DNA from: Streptomyces spinosisporus
GTDB taxonomy: Bacteria; Actinomycetota; Actinomycetes; Streptomycetales; Streptomycetaceae
Direction: 5' to 3'
Assembly: GCF_022698145.1 (NCBI RefSeq)
Contig: NZ_JALDAX010000006.1
Coordinates: forward strand, 1-64,000
Length of the DNA stretch: 64,000 nucleotides
Positions 41,377-49,455 of this stretch are shown here, piece by piece. Numbering within the stretch: the first letter of the stretch is position 1; every line of letters begins with the position of its first letter. The notes under the pieces were generated by a model. That model ran no database searches. It had not been told where the DNA came from and saw only the letters and a list, made by a program, of their open reading frames with translations. A program made the position numbers and the translations under genes.

Positions 41377-43767
41377 TCACGCCAGGCGCCACAGGTGGTC
41401 GTCGGTCCCGTTGTCGTCGAACTGCACCACCTGTGCGCTGTTCTGGGTCGACATGCCGTCGACCCCCAGGACCTTCCCGCTGTGCCGGTTGCGGACCAGG
41501 AACCAGCCGTCGCCCTTGTCGACGAGGGTCCACAGGTGGTCGTCGGTGCCGTTGTCCTCGTACTGGACGACGTGGGCGCTGTTCTCGGTCGACATCCCGT
41601 CGACGCCCAGGACCTTGCCGCTCTGCCCGTTGCGCACCAGGAACCAGCCGTCGCCCTTGCCGATCAGCTGCCACGCATGGTCCCCCGTCCCGGTGTTGTC
41701 GAACTGCACGACCCTGGCGCTGTTCGCCGTGGACATCCCGTCGACGGCCAGCACCTTCCCGCTGTGCTTGTTGAGGATGCGCCGGTACGGCGGCTCCGGC
41801 ACCCAGGTCCTGCCGTTCGGGGACGCCGTCGGGAACGAGGTGATCCGCAGCCGGGCCGCGCCCATCGGGACGAGCGTGACATGTTCCACGGCCCCTGTGG
41901 CCCGCGCCGGGCTCTGCTGGAGCGGGGCGACCACGTGTTCGTCGTCGGCGATCCACTCCGGGACGCGGCGCGCCTGCGCGGTGAGCGTGAGCGGGGTGGT
42001 GTCGTGGGTGAACGGATTGGCGGCGACGGGGCCGCCCGCCCGGTGGAGTTCGGGTGTCGTGTCGGGTACCAGGCCGTAGTTCCACGGCGTGGTGGCGTGG
42101 ACCTCGTACTCGGGGAAGGTGTCGTCGCCCGCGTAGCGGACGTACTGCTCGCCGATGCGCAACGCGTATGTCAGCGGGCCGTGGGCCACGCTGACCGCGT
42201 CGTGGTTGCCGGACCAGGTGCGGACGGTGGTGCGTTGCGGAAGGGTGAGGGTGACGCGGTCGCCGTCCTTCCAGGTCCGCTCCACCCGTACGAACGCGGG
42301 TCCGTCCTGTGCCGCGACCGGCTGCCCGTTGACGCGGAGCCGCGGGCCCGTGCACCAGCCCGGCACTCGCAACAGCAAGGGAAATGCGACCGGTTGCGGC
42401 GTGGACAGGGTCAGGGTGACGGTCTCGTCGAACGGGTAGTCGGTGTCCTCGGTGACGGTGATGGTCGTGCCGCCGGCGACGGTGGCGCGGACACGATTCG
42501 GTGCGTACATCGCCGCGGCGAGCCCGCCGTCCGGGGTGGCCAGCCACAACTCCTCGCTGAAGTAGGGCCAGCCCATGCCGTAGTTGTGGGGGCAGCAGCG
42601 GTACTGGTCGACGCCCGGCTGGTACGACTGCATGGCGAAGCCGTTCTGGAACTGGCCCTGGGTCTTGCGGACGTTGTCGAGGTCCACGCTGTTGGCGCTG
42701 GTGATGTAGTGCACGCCCTTGCCGTCGGGATCGAGGGAGGCGGGCAGCATGTTGAACGCCAGGTCCTCGCAGCGGTCCGCCCATACGGGGTCGCCGGTGA
42801 TCCGGGTCAGCAGTTCGTGGCTGGCCATGAACTCGACGATGCCGCAGGTCTCGAACCCCTGCCGCGGGTCGCCGAAGCCGGGTCTGATGTTCTCGTCACC
42901 GGCGATCCCGCCCCCAGGGAACTGGCCGTAGCCGCCCAGGACTTGGTCGTACGTCCGGTAGGTGGCGCGGGTCAGGTCGGCGGAGCCGGTGCGCAGGGCG
43001 TACTGCGCCGGTTCGCGGAAGCCCTGGGCGATGTTGACGTTGTGCGGAGTCGGCAGGGGCCCGGTCCAGTCGGCGCCCCACGCGTGCATCTTGTCGACGA
43101 GGTCGAGCAGGAACGCCTCGCCCGTGCGGCGGTACAACCACACGGCGATGTCCATGCCGTCACCCCAGCGCAGCGCCACCCAGCTCGTGTCGAACGCGCC
43201 GCGCCCCTGGGCGTTCATGAAGCGGAGGAACCGGACGAGGAAGGGCACGATGCGCTGATCCCCCGTGTATTCCTCGTATGTGCGCAGCGCCTGGACCAGT
43301 GGCAGGAAGGGCCAGAAGTCGGGGCCGCCGTTCAGTGAGGTACGCAGGGCCCGGGGGCCGAAGAAGCCGTCGTCCATCTGCGTGGCGAGGATCGCGTCGA
43401 TCCAGCGGCGGGCCTGGTCGAGGGCGCCGGCGTCGTTGGTGGCGATGGCGAGGGGGACGTATCCCCGCAGCCAGTAAGGGAGTTCCTCCCAGCCGTCGCG
43501 GTCGGGGCTCACCCAGCCGCTGGTCGTGGCGTCGAGGAAGTGTGAGCGCTCGGCGTAGCGGCCGCACAGTCCGGCGAGTTGCAGGCGCAGTTGACCGGCC
43601 AGCCAGCCACGCGGGGTGATGCTGCCGGGAGGCAGCCGGGTGAGGGCGTCGGCAGCGAGGCCGTTTGTCGCGGCGGCAGCCGGGGCGGCCGGGAGTGCGG
43701 CGCCGATCGCGAGGGAGCCGACGGCGAGGCATCCGGTCTGCAAGAAGTGGCGTCGGGCGAGGGGCAT
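41377..43767 (-). CDS. Tat-exported GH127-like beta-L-arabinofuranosidase with three lectin-like repeats
   Basis: This 796-residue protein has a Tat signal (LARRHFLQTGCLAVGSLAIG) and a GH127 catalytic domain. Glu306 and Cys308 in FETCGIVEF and the pair Cys391-Cys392 in YRCCPHNYGMGW match the zinc site and nucleophile of Bifidobacterium HypBA1 (Glu338, Cys340, Cys417, Cys418). Residues 668-796 are three tandem 47-residue units with SGKVLxVDGMSTxNSAxVVQ, a ricin/CBM13-like domain. The ATG at 43767 follows AGGAG. The family removes beta-L-arabinofuranose; the sugar here is unproven. Confidence 0.85.
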   Translation of the reverse strand: MPLARRHFLQTGCLAVGSLAIGAALPAAPAAAATNGLAADALTRLPPGSITPRGWLAGQLRLQLAGLCGRYAERSHFLDATTSGWVSPDRDGWEELPYWLRGYVPLAIATNDAGALDQARRWIDAILATQMDDGFFGPRALRTSLNGGPDFWPFLPLVQALRTYEEYTGDQRIVPFLVRFLRFMNAQGRGAFDTSWVALRWGDGMDIAVWLYRRTGEAFLLDLVDKMHAWGADWTGPLPTPHNVNIAQGFREPAQYALRTGSADLTRATYRTYDQVLGGYGQFPGGGIAGDENIRPGFGDPRQGFETCGIVEFMASHELLTRITGDPVWADRCEDLAFNMLPASLDPDGKGVHYITSANSVDLDNVRKTQGQFQNGFAMQSYQPGVDQYRCCPHNYGMGWPYFSEELWLATPDGGLAAAMYAPNRVRATVAGGTTITVTEDTDYPFDETVTLTLSTPQPVAFPLLLRVPGWCTGPRLRVNGQPVAAQDGPAFVRVERTWKDGDRVTLTLPQRTTVRTWSGNHDAVSVAHGPLTYALRIGEQYVRYAGDDTFPEYEVHATTPWNYGLVPDTTPELHRAGGPVAANPFTHDTTPLTLTAQARRVPEWIADDEHVVAPLQQSPARATGAVEHVTLVPMGAARLRITSFPTASPNGRTWVPEPPYRRILNKHSGKVLAVDGMSTANSARVVQFDNTGTGDHAWQLIGKGDGWFLVRNGQSGKVLGVDGMSTENSAHVVQYEDNGTDDHLWTLVDKGDGWFLVRNRHSGKVLGVDGMSTQNSAQVVQFDDNGTDDHLWRLA
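41380..41766 (-). repeat. Three tandem repeats of 141 bases coding for lectin units
   Basis: The units cover 41766-41626, 41625-41485 and 41484-41380 (the last is shorter). They are nearly identical in protein and very similar in DNA, which indicates recent duplication or gene conversion inside the GH127 gene. Confidence 0.75.
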
Positions 43768-43813
43768 ACCGCTTCTCCTGTCGTGAGGTGGGGCACGATC
43801 CGGTTGCAGGCTT

Positions 43814-43827
43814 GGACAACGTTGTCC
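43814..43827. promoter_or_regulatory. Perfect palindrome upstream of GH127 (site 1)
   Basis: GGACAACGTTGTCC is a perfect 14-base palindrome with a CG centre of LacI type, 47 bases before the GH127 start. It shares the core ACAACGTTGT with site 2. Confidence 0.7.
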
Positions 43828-43870
43828 TCTAAGGCGTTCACCGAGGGCGGAGGCTTCTGCGTTCGCCTTG

Positions 43871-43882
43871 TACAACGTTGTA
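43871..43882. promoter_or_regulatory. Perfect palindrome upstream of GH127 (site 2)
   Basis: TACAACGTTGTA is a perfect 12-base palindrome 56 bases from site 1, centre to centre. Two sites on the same side suggest looping or cooperative repression by a LacI-family protein encoded elsewhere; the sequence differs from the manA-side sites. Confidence 0.65.
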
Positions 43883-43956
43883 AGGAACGGCAGTTGGCAT
43901 GACAGCACGAGTAGTCCGACCCTGTCCAGGGACATGACAAAACCAGGTAAACCGAA

Positions 43957-43995
43957 GGGCAGTGGTGCCGCCCTCTCGGCGGAGCACCACTGCCC
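43957..43995. terminator. Strong hairpin after the LAETG-anchored gene
   Basis: GGGCAGTGGTGC at 43957-43968 is perfectly complementary to GCACCACTGCCC at 43984-43995, with a smaller inner stem in the loop. It lies 41 bases after the stop of the minus-strand LAETG gene. Confidence 0.75.
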
Positions 43996-44035
43996 GTCCT
44001 TCAGTGTCGAACCCGGCGTGGCTGCCGGCTGCGGC

Positions 44036-44986
44036 TCACTGCCGCCTGTTGCTGCGGGCGCGGGCCAGCGCCAGGCTGCCTCCTCCGGCGAGGACGAAGA
44101 CGGCGGCAGCGCCCGCGAGGTACGGCGTGAGCGTGGTGCTGCCGGTCTCCGCGAGATCGGCCTCGCTGTCCTCGGCGGCCGACTGCGGGTGGGCGTCGTT
44201 GCCGACCGGTCCTGCCGCGGCGGACGGCTCCGCGGCAGGAGACGCGCCTGCTGCCGCAGTGGTGCAGTGCGCGTCGGCCAGCGTGACCGTTCCCTCGACG
44301 GCCGCGACGCCCAGCTTCAACGGGTCGACGGAAACGTGCAGTTCAAGCGCGGTCGCGGCGGCGCTGTGGCTGGTCGTCTCCGTGCGGGACAGGGCGAGCT
44401 GCACCGTGCCGACTCCGGGTGCCTCCACGGTCCGGGTGGCGTTGACCGCGAGCGGGATCCGCTTGCCCAGCACGGTGACCGGGCCGGGGATCGCCGACGT
44501 GGCGAAGGGCTTCTCGCCGGCCTTGCAGACCGCGGTGGAGGTCACCTCCTCGACCTCCACCAGGGCGAGCAGCGGCACGCCCGGGACGTGGACGCGGGCG
44601 TGGACGAGGTGCGTGTGCGCCTTGGCCGTGTGGTGCGCGACCTCGGCCCTGGCCGTGGCGACATCCGCCCGGAGCACGCTGACCGGCTTACCGCCCTCGA
44701 CGGCGTCGAGCCTGACGTCGAGCGCCTTCTTCTCGGCCGTCGCGGGCGCGTGGACCTCGTTGAGCGTGGTGCGCAGCGGCAGCGGTCCGAGCCCGTCGAG
44801 GCGGGCGACATCCAGGCTGGTCCGCAGGACGGCCGCGTCGGCGCTGCCCTTGTCGAGGTCGCCGGTGCGGGCGGAAGCCGCAGTCCCCACTGCGGCCGGT
44901 GCGGCGGCGAGAACGCCGACCACAAGCAAGGCGGCCCATCCACGAGCGGAGACCGACGGGCGCGAGACAAAGCTGTTCAAGGTCAC
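44036..44986 (-). CDS. SCO1860-family LAETG-anchored surface protein
   Basis: This 316-residue protein has an N-terminal signal (GWAALLVVGVLAAAPAAVGTAASA) and a C-terminal sorting signal made of LAETG at about residues 278-282, a hydrophobic stretch and a final ARARSNRRQ. Streptomyces class E sortases cut LAxTG sites and link the protein to the cell wall. The middle part is unknown but fits the SCO1860 family. The GTG at 44986 follows AAGGG; the longer frame upstream adds residues that do not look like protein. It is followed by a strong terminator. Confidence 0.85.
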   Translation of the reverse strand: MTLNSFVSRPSVSARGWAALLVVGVLAAAPAAVGTAASARTGDLDKGSADAAVLRTSLDVARLDGLGPLPLRTTLNEVHAPATAEKKALDVRLDAVEGGKPVSVLRADVATARAEVAHHTAKAHTHLVHARVHVPGVPLLALVEVEEVTSTAVCKAGEKPFATSAIPGPVTVLGKRIPLAVNATRTVEAPGVGTVQLALSRTETTSHSAAATALELHVSVDPLKLGVAAVEGTVTLADAHCTTAAAGASPAAEPSAAAGPVGNDAHPQSAAEDSEADLAETGSTTLTPYLAGAAAVFVLAGGGSLALARARSNRRQ

Positions 44987-45336
44987 AAATCCCTTGCTTG
45001 AAAAAGTACAGAACGATGAGAGAGCACACCGCACGTCACGGTCCGACGCGGCGGCAGCAGCCCGGCCACATCCTGTCGACACCAACAGCGGCGAAACGCG
45101 CACGAAATGCCCTTTCGTCACAAAGAGTTGGATTGGCGCCTCAAGTTCGAGAAATCTGCGCGCGCACCCGAACAACTCGGTCGCAGGCCCGGTGACCGTG
45201 CGCTCGGCCCCGTACGAACGCACATGCCATGCTCATAGGCACATGATGCGGCTCATGCGATGTGACAGATGACTTTCACCTCGCATCTGCGGAAGTATCA
45301 TCAGCACATGCGTCAGGACCTTGAGGGAGTGGATCT
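44987..45336. other. 350-base intergenic stretch with the modA promoter
   Basis: This stretch lies between two divergent genes, the LAETG-anchored protein and modA. I see no gene. A promoter-like pair before modA is at 45274-45301, listed separately. A CACAT-N15-ATGTG repeat near 45241-45265 is the only other structure, and is weak. Confidence 0.4.
45274..45301 (+). promoter_or_regulatory. Possible promoter of modABC
   Basis: TTTCAC at 45274-45279 and TATCAT at 45296-45301 are 16 bases apart, 36 bases before the modA start codon. No ModE-like gene or typical ModE site is visible. Confidence 0.4.
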
Positions 45337-46170
45337 GTGATGACCCGTTCAGCGCGCCGGACCCGCCGGATGCTGCAGGTGACCGGTGTGGGTGCCGTCG
45401 CGTTGCTGACTCTGAGCGCCTGCTCCTCCTCCGATTCGGACTCCGGCTCCACGAAGTCCGGCTCCTCCGCCTCGTCGGCGTCGTCGCCGAAGCTGTCGGG
45501 CACGGTGACCGTGTTCGCGGCGGCCTCGCTCAAGGAGAGCTTCACGACCCTGGGCAAACAGTTCGAGAAGGCCCACCCGGGTACGCACGTCACCTTCAGC
45601 TTCGGCGGCAGCGACACCCTGGCCGCGCAGATCACCGGCGGCGCCCCGGCCGACGTCTTCGCCTCCGCCAGCCCGAAGACGATGAAGATCGTGACGGACA
45701 AGAAGGACAACGCCACCGCGCCGGCCACCTTCGTCCGCAACCAGCTGGAGATCGCCACCCTGCCCGGCAACCCGGACAAGGTCTCCTCTCTGAAGGCCCT
45801 CACGAACAAGGACCTCAAGGTCGTGTTGTGCGACAAGACGGTGCCCTGCGGCGCCGCCGCCCAGAAGGCCCTGGACGCCAGCAAGCTGAAGCTGACCCCG
45901 GTCTCCTACGAGGAGGACGTCAAGGCGGCTCTCAACAAGGTGGTGCTGAAGGAGGCCGACGCGGCCGTCGTCTACAAGACCGACGTGAAGGCCGCGGGTG
46001 ACAAGGTCGAGGGCGTGGACTTCCCCGAGTCGGCCGACGCCATCAACGACTATCCGATCGCCCTTCTCAAGAACGCCCCCAACGCCGAGGCGGCCAAGGC
46101 GTTCATCGCATTCGTACAGTCCGACGCGGGCCAGAAGGTCCTCAACGAGGCCGGTTTCCTCAAGCCGTGA
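45337..46170 (+). CDS. modA: Molybdate ABC transporter substrate-binding lipoprotein
   Basis: This 277-residue protein has a signal ending in the lipobox TLSAC and the ModA fold: GTVTVFAAASLKESFTTLGKQ with the Ser that binds molybdate, FSFGGSDTLAAQITGGAPADVFASAS, and a C-terminal INDYPIALLKNAPN. It captures molybdate or tungstate outside the membrane. The GTG at 45337 and the ATG at 45340 are both possible starts. It overlaps modB by 4 bases. The molybdenum would serve enzymes such as the oxidoreductase at the left edge. Confidence 0.95.
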   Translation: MMTRSARRTRRMLQVTGVGAVALLTLSACSSSDSDSGSTKSGSSASSASSPKLSGTVTVFAAASLKESFTTLGKQFEKAHPGTHVTFSFGGSDTLAAQITGGAPADVFASASPKTMKIVTDKKDNATAPATFVRNQLEIATLPGNPDKVSSLKALTNKDLKVVLCDKTVPCGAAAQKALDASKLKLTPVSYEEDVKAALNKVVLKEADAAVVYKTDVKAAGDKVEGVDFPESADAINDYPIALLKNAPNAEAAKAFIAFVQSDAGQKVLNEAGFLKP

Positions 46171-47030
46171 ATGCTCCCCTCAAGGACCGGGCCGAGGCCG
46201 CGGACACCCTGACCGGTGGTCCGCGGCCCCGCCGCGCCCCCAGGGGCGTCCGCGGGGGCGCCCCGCTGCCCCTCCTGCTGCCCGCGCTGCTCGCCCTGGC
46301 GTTCCTGGTCCTGCCGCTCGTCGCCCTGCTGATCAGGGCCCCGTGGCGCAGCATGCCGGATCTGCTGACCAGCTCCGAGGTGTGGCAGGCGCTCCGGTTG
46401 TCCCTCGTGTGCGCGACGGCGGCGACCGCGGTGTGCCTGGTGCTGGGGGTGCCGCTGGCCTGGCTGCTGGCCCGGGTCGAGTTCCCGGGGCGTGGTCTCG
46501 TACGGGCCCTGGTCACCCTGCCGCTCGTGCTGCCGCCCGTGGTGGGCGGTGTGGCGCTGCTGATGGCGCTCGGCCGCAACGGGGTCGTCGGGAAGTCGTT
46601 GGACGCGTGGTTCGGGATCACCCTGCCGTTCACCACGGCGGGGGTCGTGGTCGCCGAGGCCTTCGTGGCGATGCCGTTCCTCGTGATCAGTGTGGAGGGC
46701 ACCCTGCGGGCCGCCGACCCGCGCTACGAGGAGGCGGCCACGACGCTCGGTGCGTCCCGCTTCACCGCGTTCCGCCGGGTCACGCTGCCGCTGATCGCGC
46801 CAGGCATCGCTGCCGGGGCCGTCCTGGCGTGGGCGCGGGCGCTCGGCGAGTTCGGGGCGACCATCACCTTCGCCGGCAATTTCCCGGGCCGTACCCAGAC
46901 CATGCCCCTCGCCGTGTACCTCGCCCTCCAGAACGACCCCGAATCGGCGATCGCCCTCAGCCTGGTCCTGCTCGCCGTGTCGATCGCCGTACTGGCAGGA
47001 TTGCGCGACCGCTGGATGACCGCCTCATGA
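46167..47030 (+). CDS. modB: Molybdate ABC transporter permease
   Basis: This 287-residue permease has about six membrane segments and the EAA-type loop YEEAATTLGASRFTAFRRVTLPL near residue 190 that contacts ModC, and AWARALGEFGATITFAGN, typical of molybdate and sulfate permeases. The GTG at 46167 overlaps the modA stop. Its own end is inside a 25-base tandem duplication (47015-47064), which separates it from modC. Confidence 0.95.
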   Translation: MNAPLKDRAEAADTLTGGPRPRRAPRGVRGGAPLPLLLPALLALAFLVLPLVALLIRAPWRSMPDLLTSSEVWQALRLSLVCATAATAVCLVLGVPLAWLLARVEFPGRGLVRALVTLPLVLPPVVGGVALLMALGRNGVVGKSLDAWFGITLPFTTAGVVVAEAFVAMPFLVISVEGTLRAADPRYEEAATTLGASRFTAFRRVTLPLIAPGIAAGAVLAWARALGEFGATITFAGNFPGRTQTMPLAVYLALQNDPESAIALSLVLLAVSIAVLAGLRDRWMTAS

Positions 47031-47064
47031 CCGACACCGGATGACCGCCTCATGACCCACACCG
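47015..47064 (+). repeat. 25-base tandem duplication across the modB-modC boundary
   Basis: Copy 1 (47015-47039) and copy 2 (47040-47064) differ at one base. Each has the same stop/start signal (CTCATGACC). In copy 1 the ATG at 47027 opens a frame of only five codons (MTDTG, stop at 47042). Copy 2 supplies the real modC start at 47052. Confidence 0.85.
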
Positions 47065-48137
47065 AGAAGAACGCCGTCGACCTCGCCACGCCTACCGGTG
47101 ACGGGCTCGACTCGCGGCTCGTGGTCGAGCGTGGCTCCTTCCGGCTCGATGTCGCGCTCACCGCGGCGCCCGGGGACGTGGTCGCCCTCCTCGGACCCAA
47201 CGGCGCGGGCAAGACGACCGCACTGCGTGCCCTCGCCGGTCTCGTCCCGCTCTCCGGCGGCCATCTCCGCCTGGACGGCGCGCAGTTGGACCGTACGCCG
47301 CCCGAGTCCCGGCCTGTCGGTGTCGTCTTCCAGGACTACCTGCTCTTCCCTCACCTCACCGCGCTCGACAACGTGGCCTTCGGGCCGCGCTGCCACGGTG
47401 CCACGAAGGCACAGGCCCGCGCCCAGGCCGCCGTATGGCTGGAGCGCATGGGCCTCGCCGCCCACGCCGGGGCCAAGCCCCGCCGGCTGTCCGGCGGCCA
47501 GGCCCAGCGAGTCGCCCTCGCCCGCGCCCTGGCCACCAACCCCCGGCTGCTGCTCCTCGACGAACCCCTCGCGGCCCTCGACGCCCGCACCCGCCTCGAC
47601 ATCCGCGCCCAACTCCGCCGCCACCTGGCCGACTTCGAGGCGGTCGCGGTCCTTGTCACGCACGATCCACTCGACGCGATGGTCCTGGCCGACCACCTGG
47701 TCGTCATCGAGGACGGTCACATCGTCCAGGAGGGCACCCCGGCGCACATCGCGCGCCATCCGCGCACGGACTACATCGCGCACCTGGTCGGGCTGAACCT
47801 CTACCGGGGTGAGGCCGAAGGGCACACCGTCCGGCTCGACGGGGGCGCCGGGATCACGACCGAGGAGGACCTCACCGGTCCGGTCTTCGTCGCCTTCCCG
47901 CCGAGCGCGGTCACCGTCCATCGCGCCCGGCCCACCGGCGCCAGCGCCCGCAACCTCTGGCGCTGCGAGGTCGCCGGCATGGAGACCCACAGCGACCAGA
48001 TCCGCGTCGCCCTCACCGGCGACCTCCCCCTGACCGCCGACCTCACCACAATCGCCGCGGCCGAACTCGACCTGCGCGCCGGGGCTACGGTGTGGGCGAC
48101 GGTGAAGGCTACGCAGACGCATGCGTATCCGGCGTGA
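47052..48137 (+). CDS. modC: Molybdate ABC transporter ATP-binding protein
   Basis: This 361-residue ATPase has Walker A GPNGAGKT, VFQDYLLFPHLTALDNVAFG, the signature LSGGQAQRVALARALA and Walker B LLLLDEPLAALDARTR. The C-terminal 110 residues form the TOBE-type molybdate-binding region of ModC. I chose the ATG at 47052 in the second copy of the tandem duplication; the ATG at 47027 cannot be in frame. It powers molybdate uptake with ModB. Confidence 0.95.
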   Translation: MTHTEKNAVDLATPTGDGLDSRLVVERGSFRLDVALTAAPGDVVALLGPNGAGKTTALRALAGLVPLSGGHLRLDGAQLDRTPPESRPVGVVFQDYLLFPHLTALDNVAFGPRCHGATKAQARAQAAVWLERMGLAAHAGAKPRRLSGGQAQRVALARALATNPRLLLLDEPLAALDARTRLDIRAQLRRHLADFEAVAVLVTHDPLDAMVLADHLVVIEDGHIVQEGTPAHIARHPRTDYIAHLVGLNLYRGEAEGHTVRLDGGAGITTEEDLTGPVFVAFPPSAVTVHRARPTGASARNLWRCEVAGMETHSDQIRVALTGDLPLTADLTTIAAAELDLRAGATVWATVKATQTHAYPA

Positions 48138-48366
48138 CGGGGCCGAAAACACCCTCATCGATCCGACCAGAGGTCGCGCTCGTGAGCGTATGTCCCAGGT
48201 GGGGCTCTTGGACCGGTGTCCGTAGGCCTACCACTCGAGCCAGAGGTTTCTACGGTGCTGGTCCTCAGGGCCGCCGCAGGCCAGGGCCGGGGGCGTCAGT
48301 GGTGCATGGCGGCCGGGCGGGGCGGCCCTCTTCTCAGGCACCGTCCCCGTTCCCCCTGCAGATCCG

Positions 48367-49455
48367 TCAGTCTGCCAGCGCCACCAGTGGGAACGCGTCC
48401 ACTTCGGGGCGGTGTCGGGCCAGCGCAGCGCGCACCTGCTCGGTCAACCTCCAGTCGTAGCCCAGGGATTCCACGACGCAGCGTACGGTCGCGTAGTGGG
48501 TGGTGTGGTTGGTGGCGCGTTGGGCGTGGAGCCAGGTGTCGAGTTCGTCGAGGAAGGTGGCGGCGTCGATGCGGGCGCGTGTGGTGGGGCGTCGTCGGGA
48601 CTGGCGGTGTTCGCGCTCGACCTCGTCGAAGCCGTACAGCTTGAGGCTGATGTCCCGCGCGCCCGCCAGGGAGTCGGGGCAGGATTCCGCCAGGCCCTGG
48701 GCCAGGGGGTTGTGGTCCAGGGCCTTGGCGAGGGGCAGGTTCCAGACCCGGCTGCTGTGGTCGGTGAGTGGGAGTGGTCCGGATCTGGTGAGGCAGGGGC
48801 CGCGCAGCCCGGTGACGGCTGCGGCGAGCAGGGTGCTGGCTTCCGAGGGATGCCAGCGCAGGACGTCCGCCGTCCAGGGTGGGAGGGCCGGACCGAGAGC
48901 GGCGCCGTTGCCGGTGAGGCGGGGCAGCAGCGTGGTCTCGGGTATCTCCCCGTCCAGGCCCGGCCCGGCGACGTGGACGGTGGTGTCGACGTTCGCCAGA
49001 TGGCAGGCCGCGAGGACGAGCGCGTCGAGCAGGGGGCTGGCGAGCGTGGGTTCGTCGCCGTGGGCCAGGATGTCGCCGCCCATGTCCACCACGCTGATGT
49101 GGTCGGTGCCGAGGGCGTGGGCGGTGCGCTCGATCTGACCGGCGAGGTCTTCGACGCCCTTGTGGGGGTCGAGCAGCGCGAGCTTCGCCGGCAGGTGACC
49201 GGCGAGCCGGGGCAGGGTGGAGCCACGGGGCGCGACCGGCTGCGTGTCGGTGGTGATGACCGGCACCGGCAGGGTGCCGTGTTCGAGGCCGGTGAAGTCG
49301 TGTCCGGCGAGGGGGCCGGGCAGGGGATCCACGCTCGGGCGCTCCCAGCCGTAGGTGAGTACGACGGCGTCGGCTGCGGCGCGACGGCCCGCGTGGACGA
49401 GGGCGGTACCGATCGGGTCACCGCCGCCACCCGCCGCGATGAGCAGGTCGGTCAC
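48367..49455 (-). CDS. DUF1152 domain-containing protein
   Basis: This 362-residue protein matches DUF1152: DLLIAAGGGGDPIGTALVHAG, TYGWERPSVDPLPG, HISVVDMGGDILAHGDEPTL and SPLLDALVLAACHLA. The family is uncharacterised. A glycine-rich N-terminus and the VDxGGDxL motif suggest a nucleotide or phosphate-binding site, by inference. The GTG at 49455 overlaps the radical SAM stop by 4 bases, so the two proteins are made together. The larger open frame running on to 50778 is rejected as it lies over the next gene. Confidence 0.85.
   Translation of the reverse strand: MTDLLIAAGGGGDPIGTALVHAGRRAAADAVVLTYGWERPSVDPLPGPLAGHDFTGLEHGTLPVPVITTDTQPVAPRGSTLPRLAGHLPAKLALLDPHKGVEDLAGQIERTAHALGTDHISVVDMGGDILAHGDEPTLASPLLDALVLAACHLANVDTTVHVAGPGLDGEIPETTLLPRLTGNGAALGPALPPWTADVLRWHPSEASTLLAAAVTGLRGPCLTRSGPLPLTDHSSRVWNLPLAKALDHNPLAQGLAESCPDSLAGARDISLKLYGFDEVEREHRQSRRRPTTRARIDAATFLDELDTWLHAQRATNHTTHYATVRCVVESLGYDWRLTEQVRAALARHRPEVDAFPLVALAD

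Noticed and set aside
41395-43338. 647-codon plus-strand open frame
   Set aside because: It is antisense to the GH127 gene, which has a complete catalytic motif set and signal peptide.
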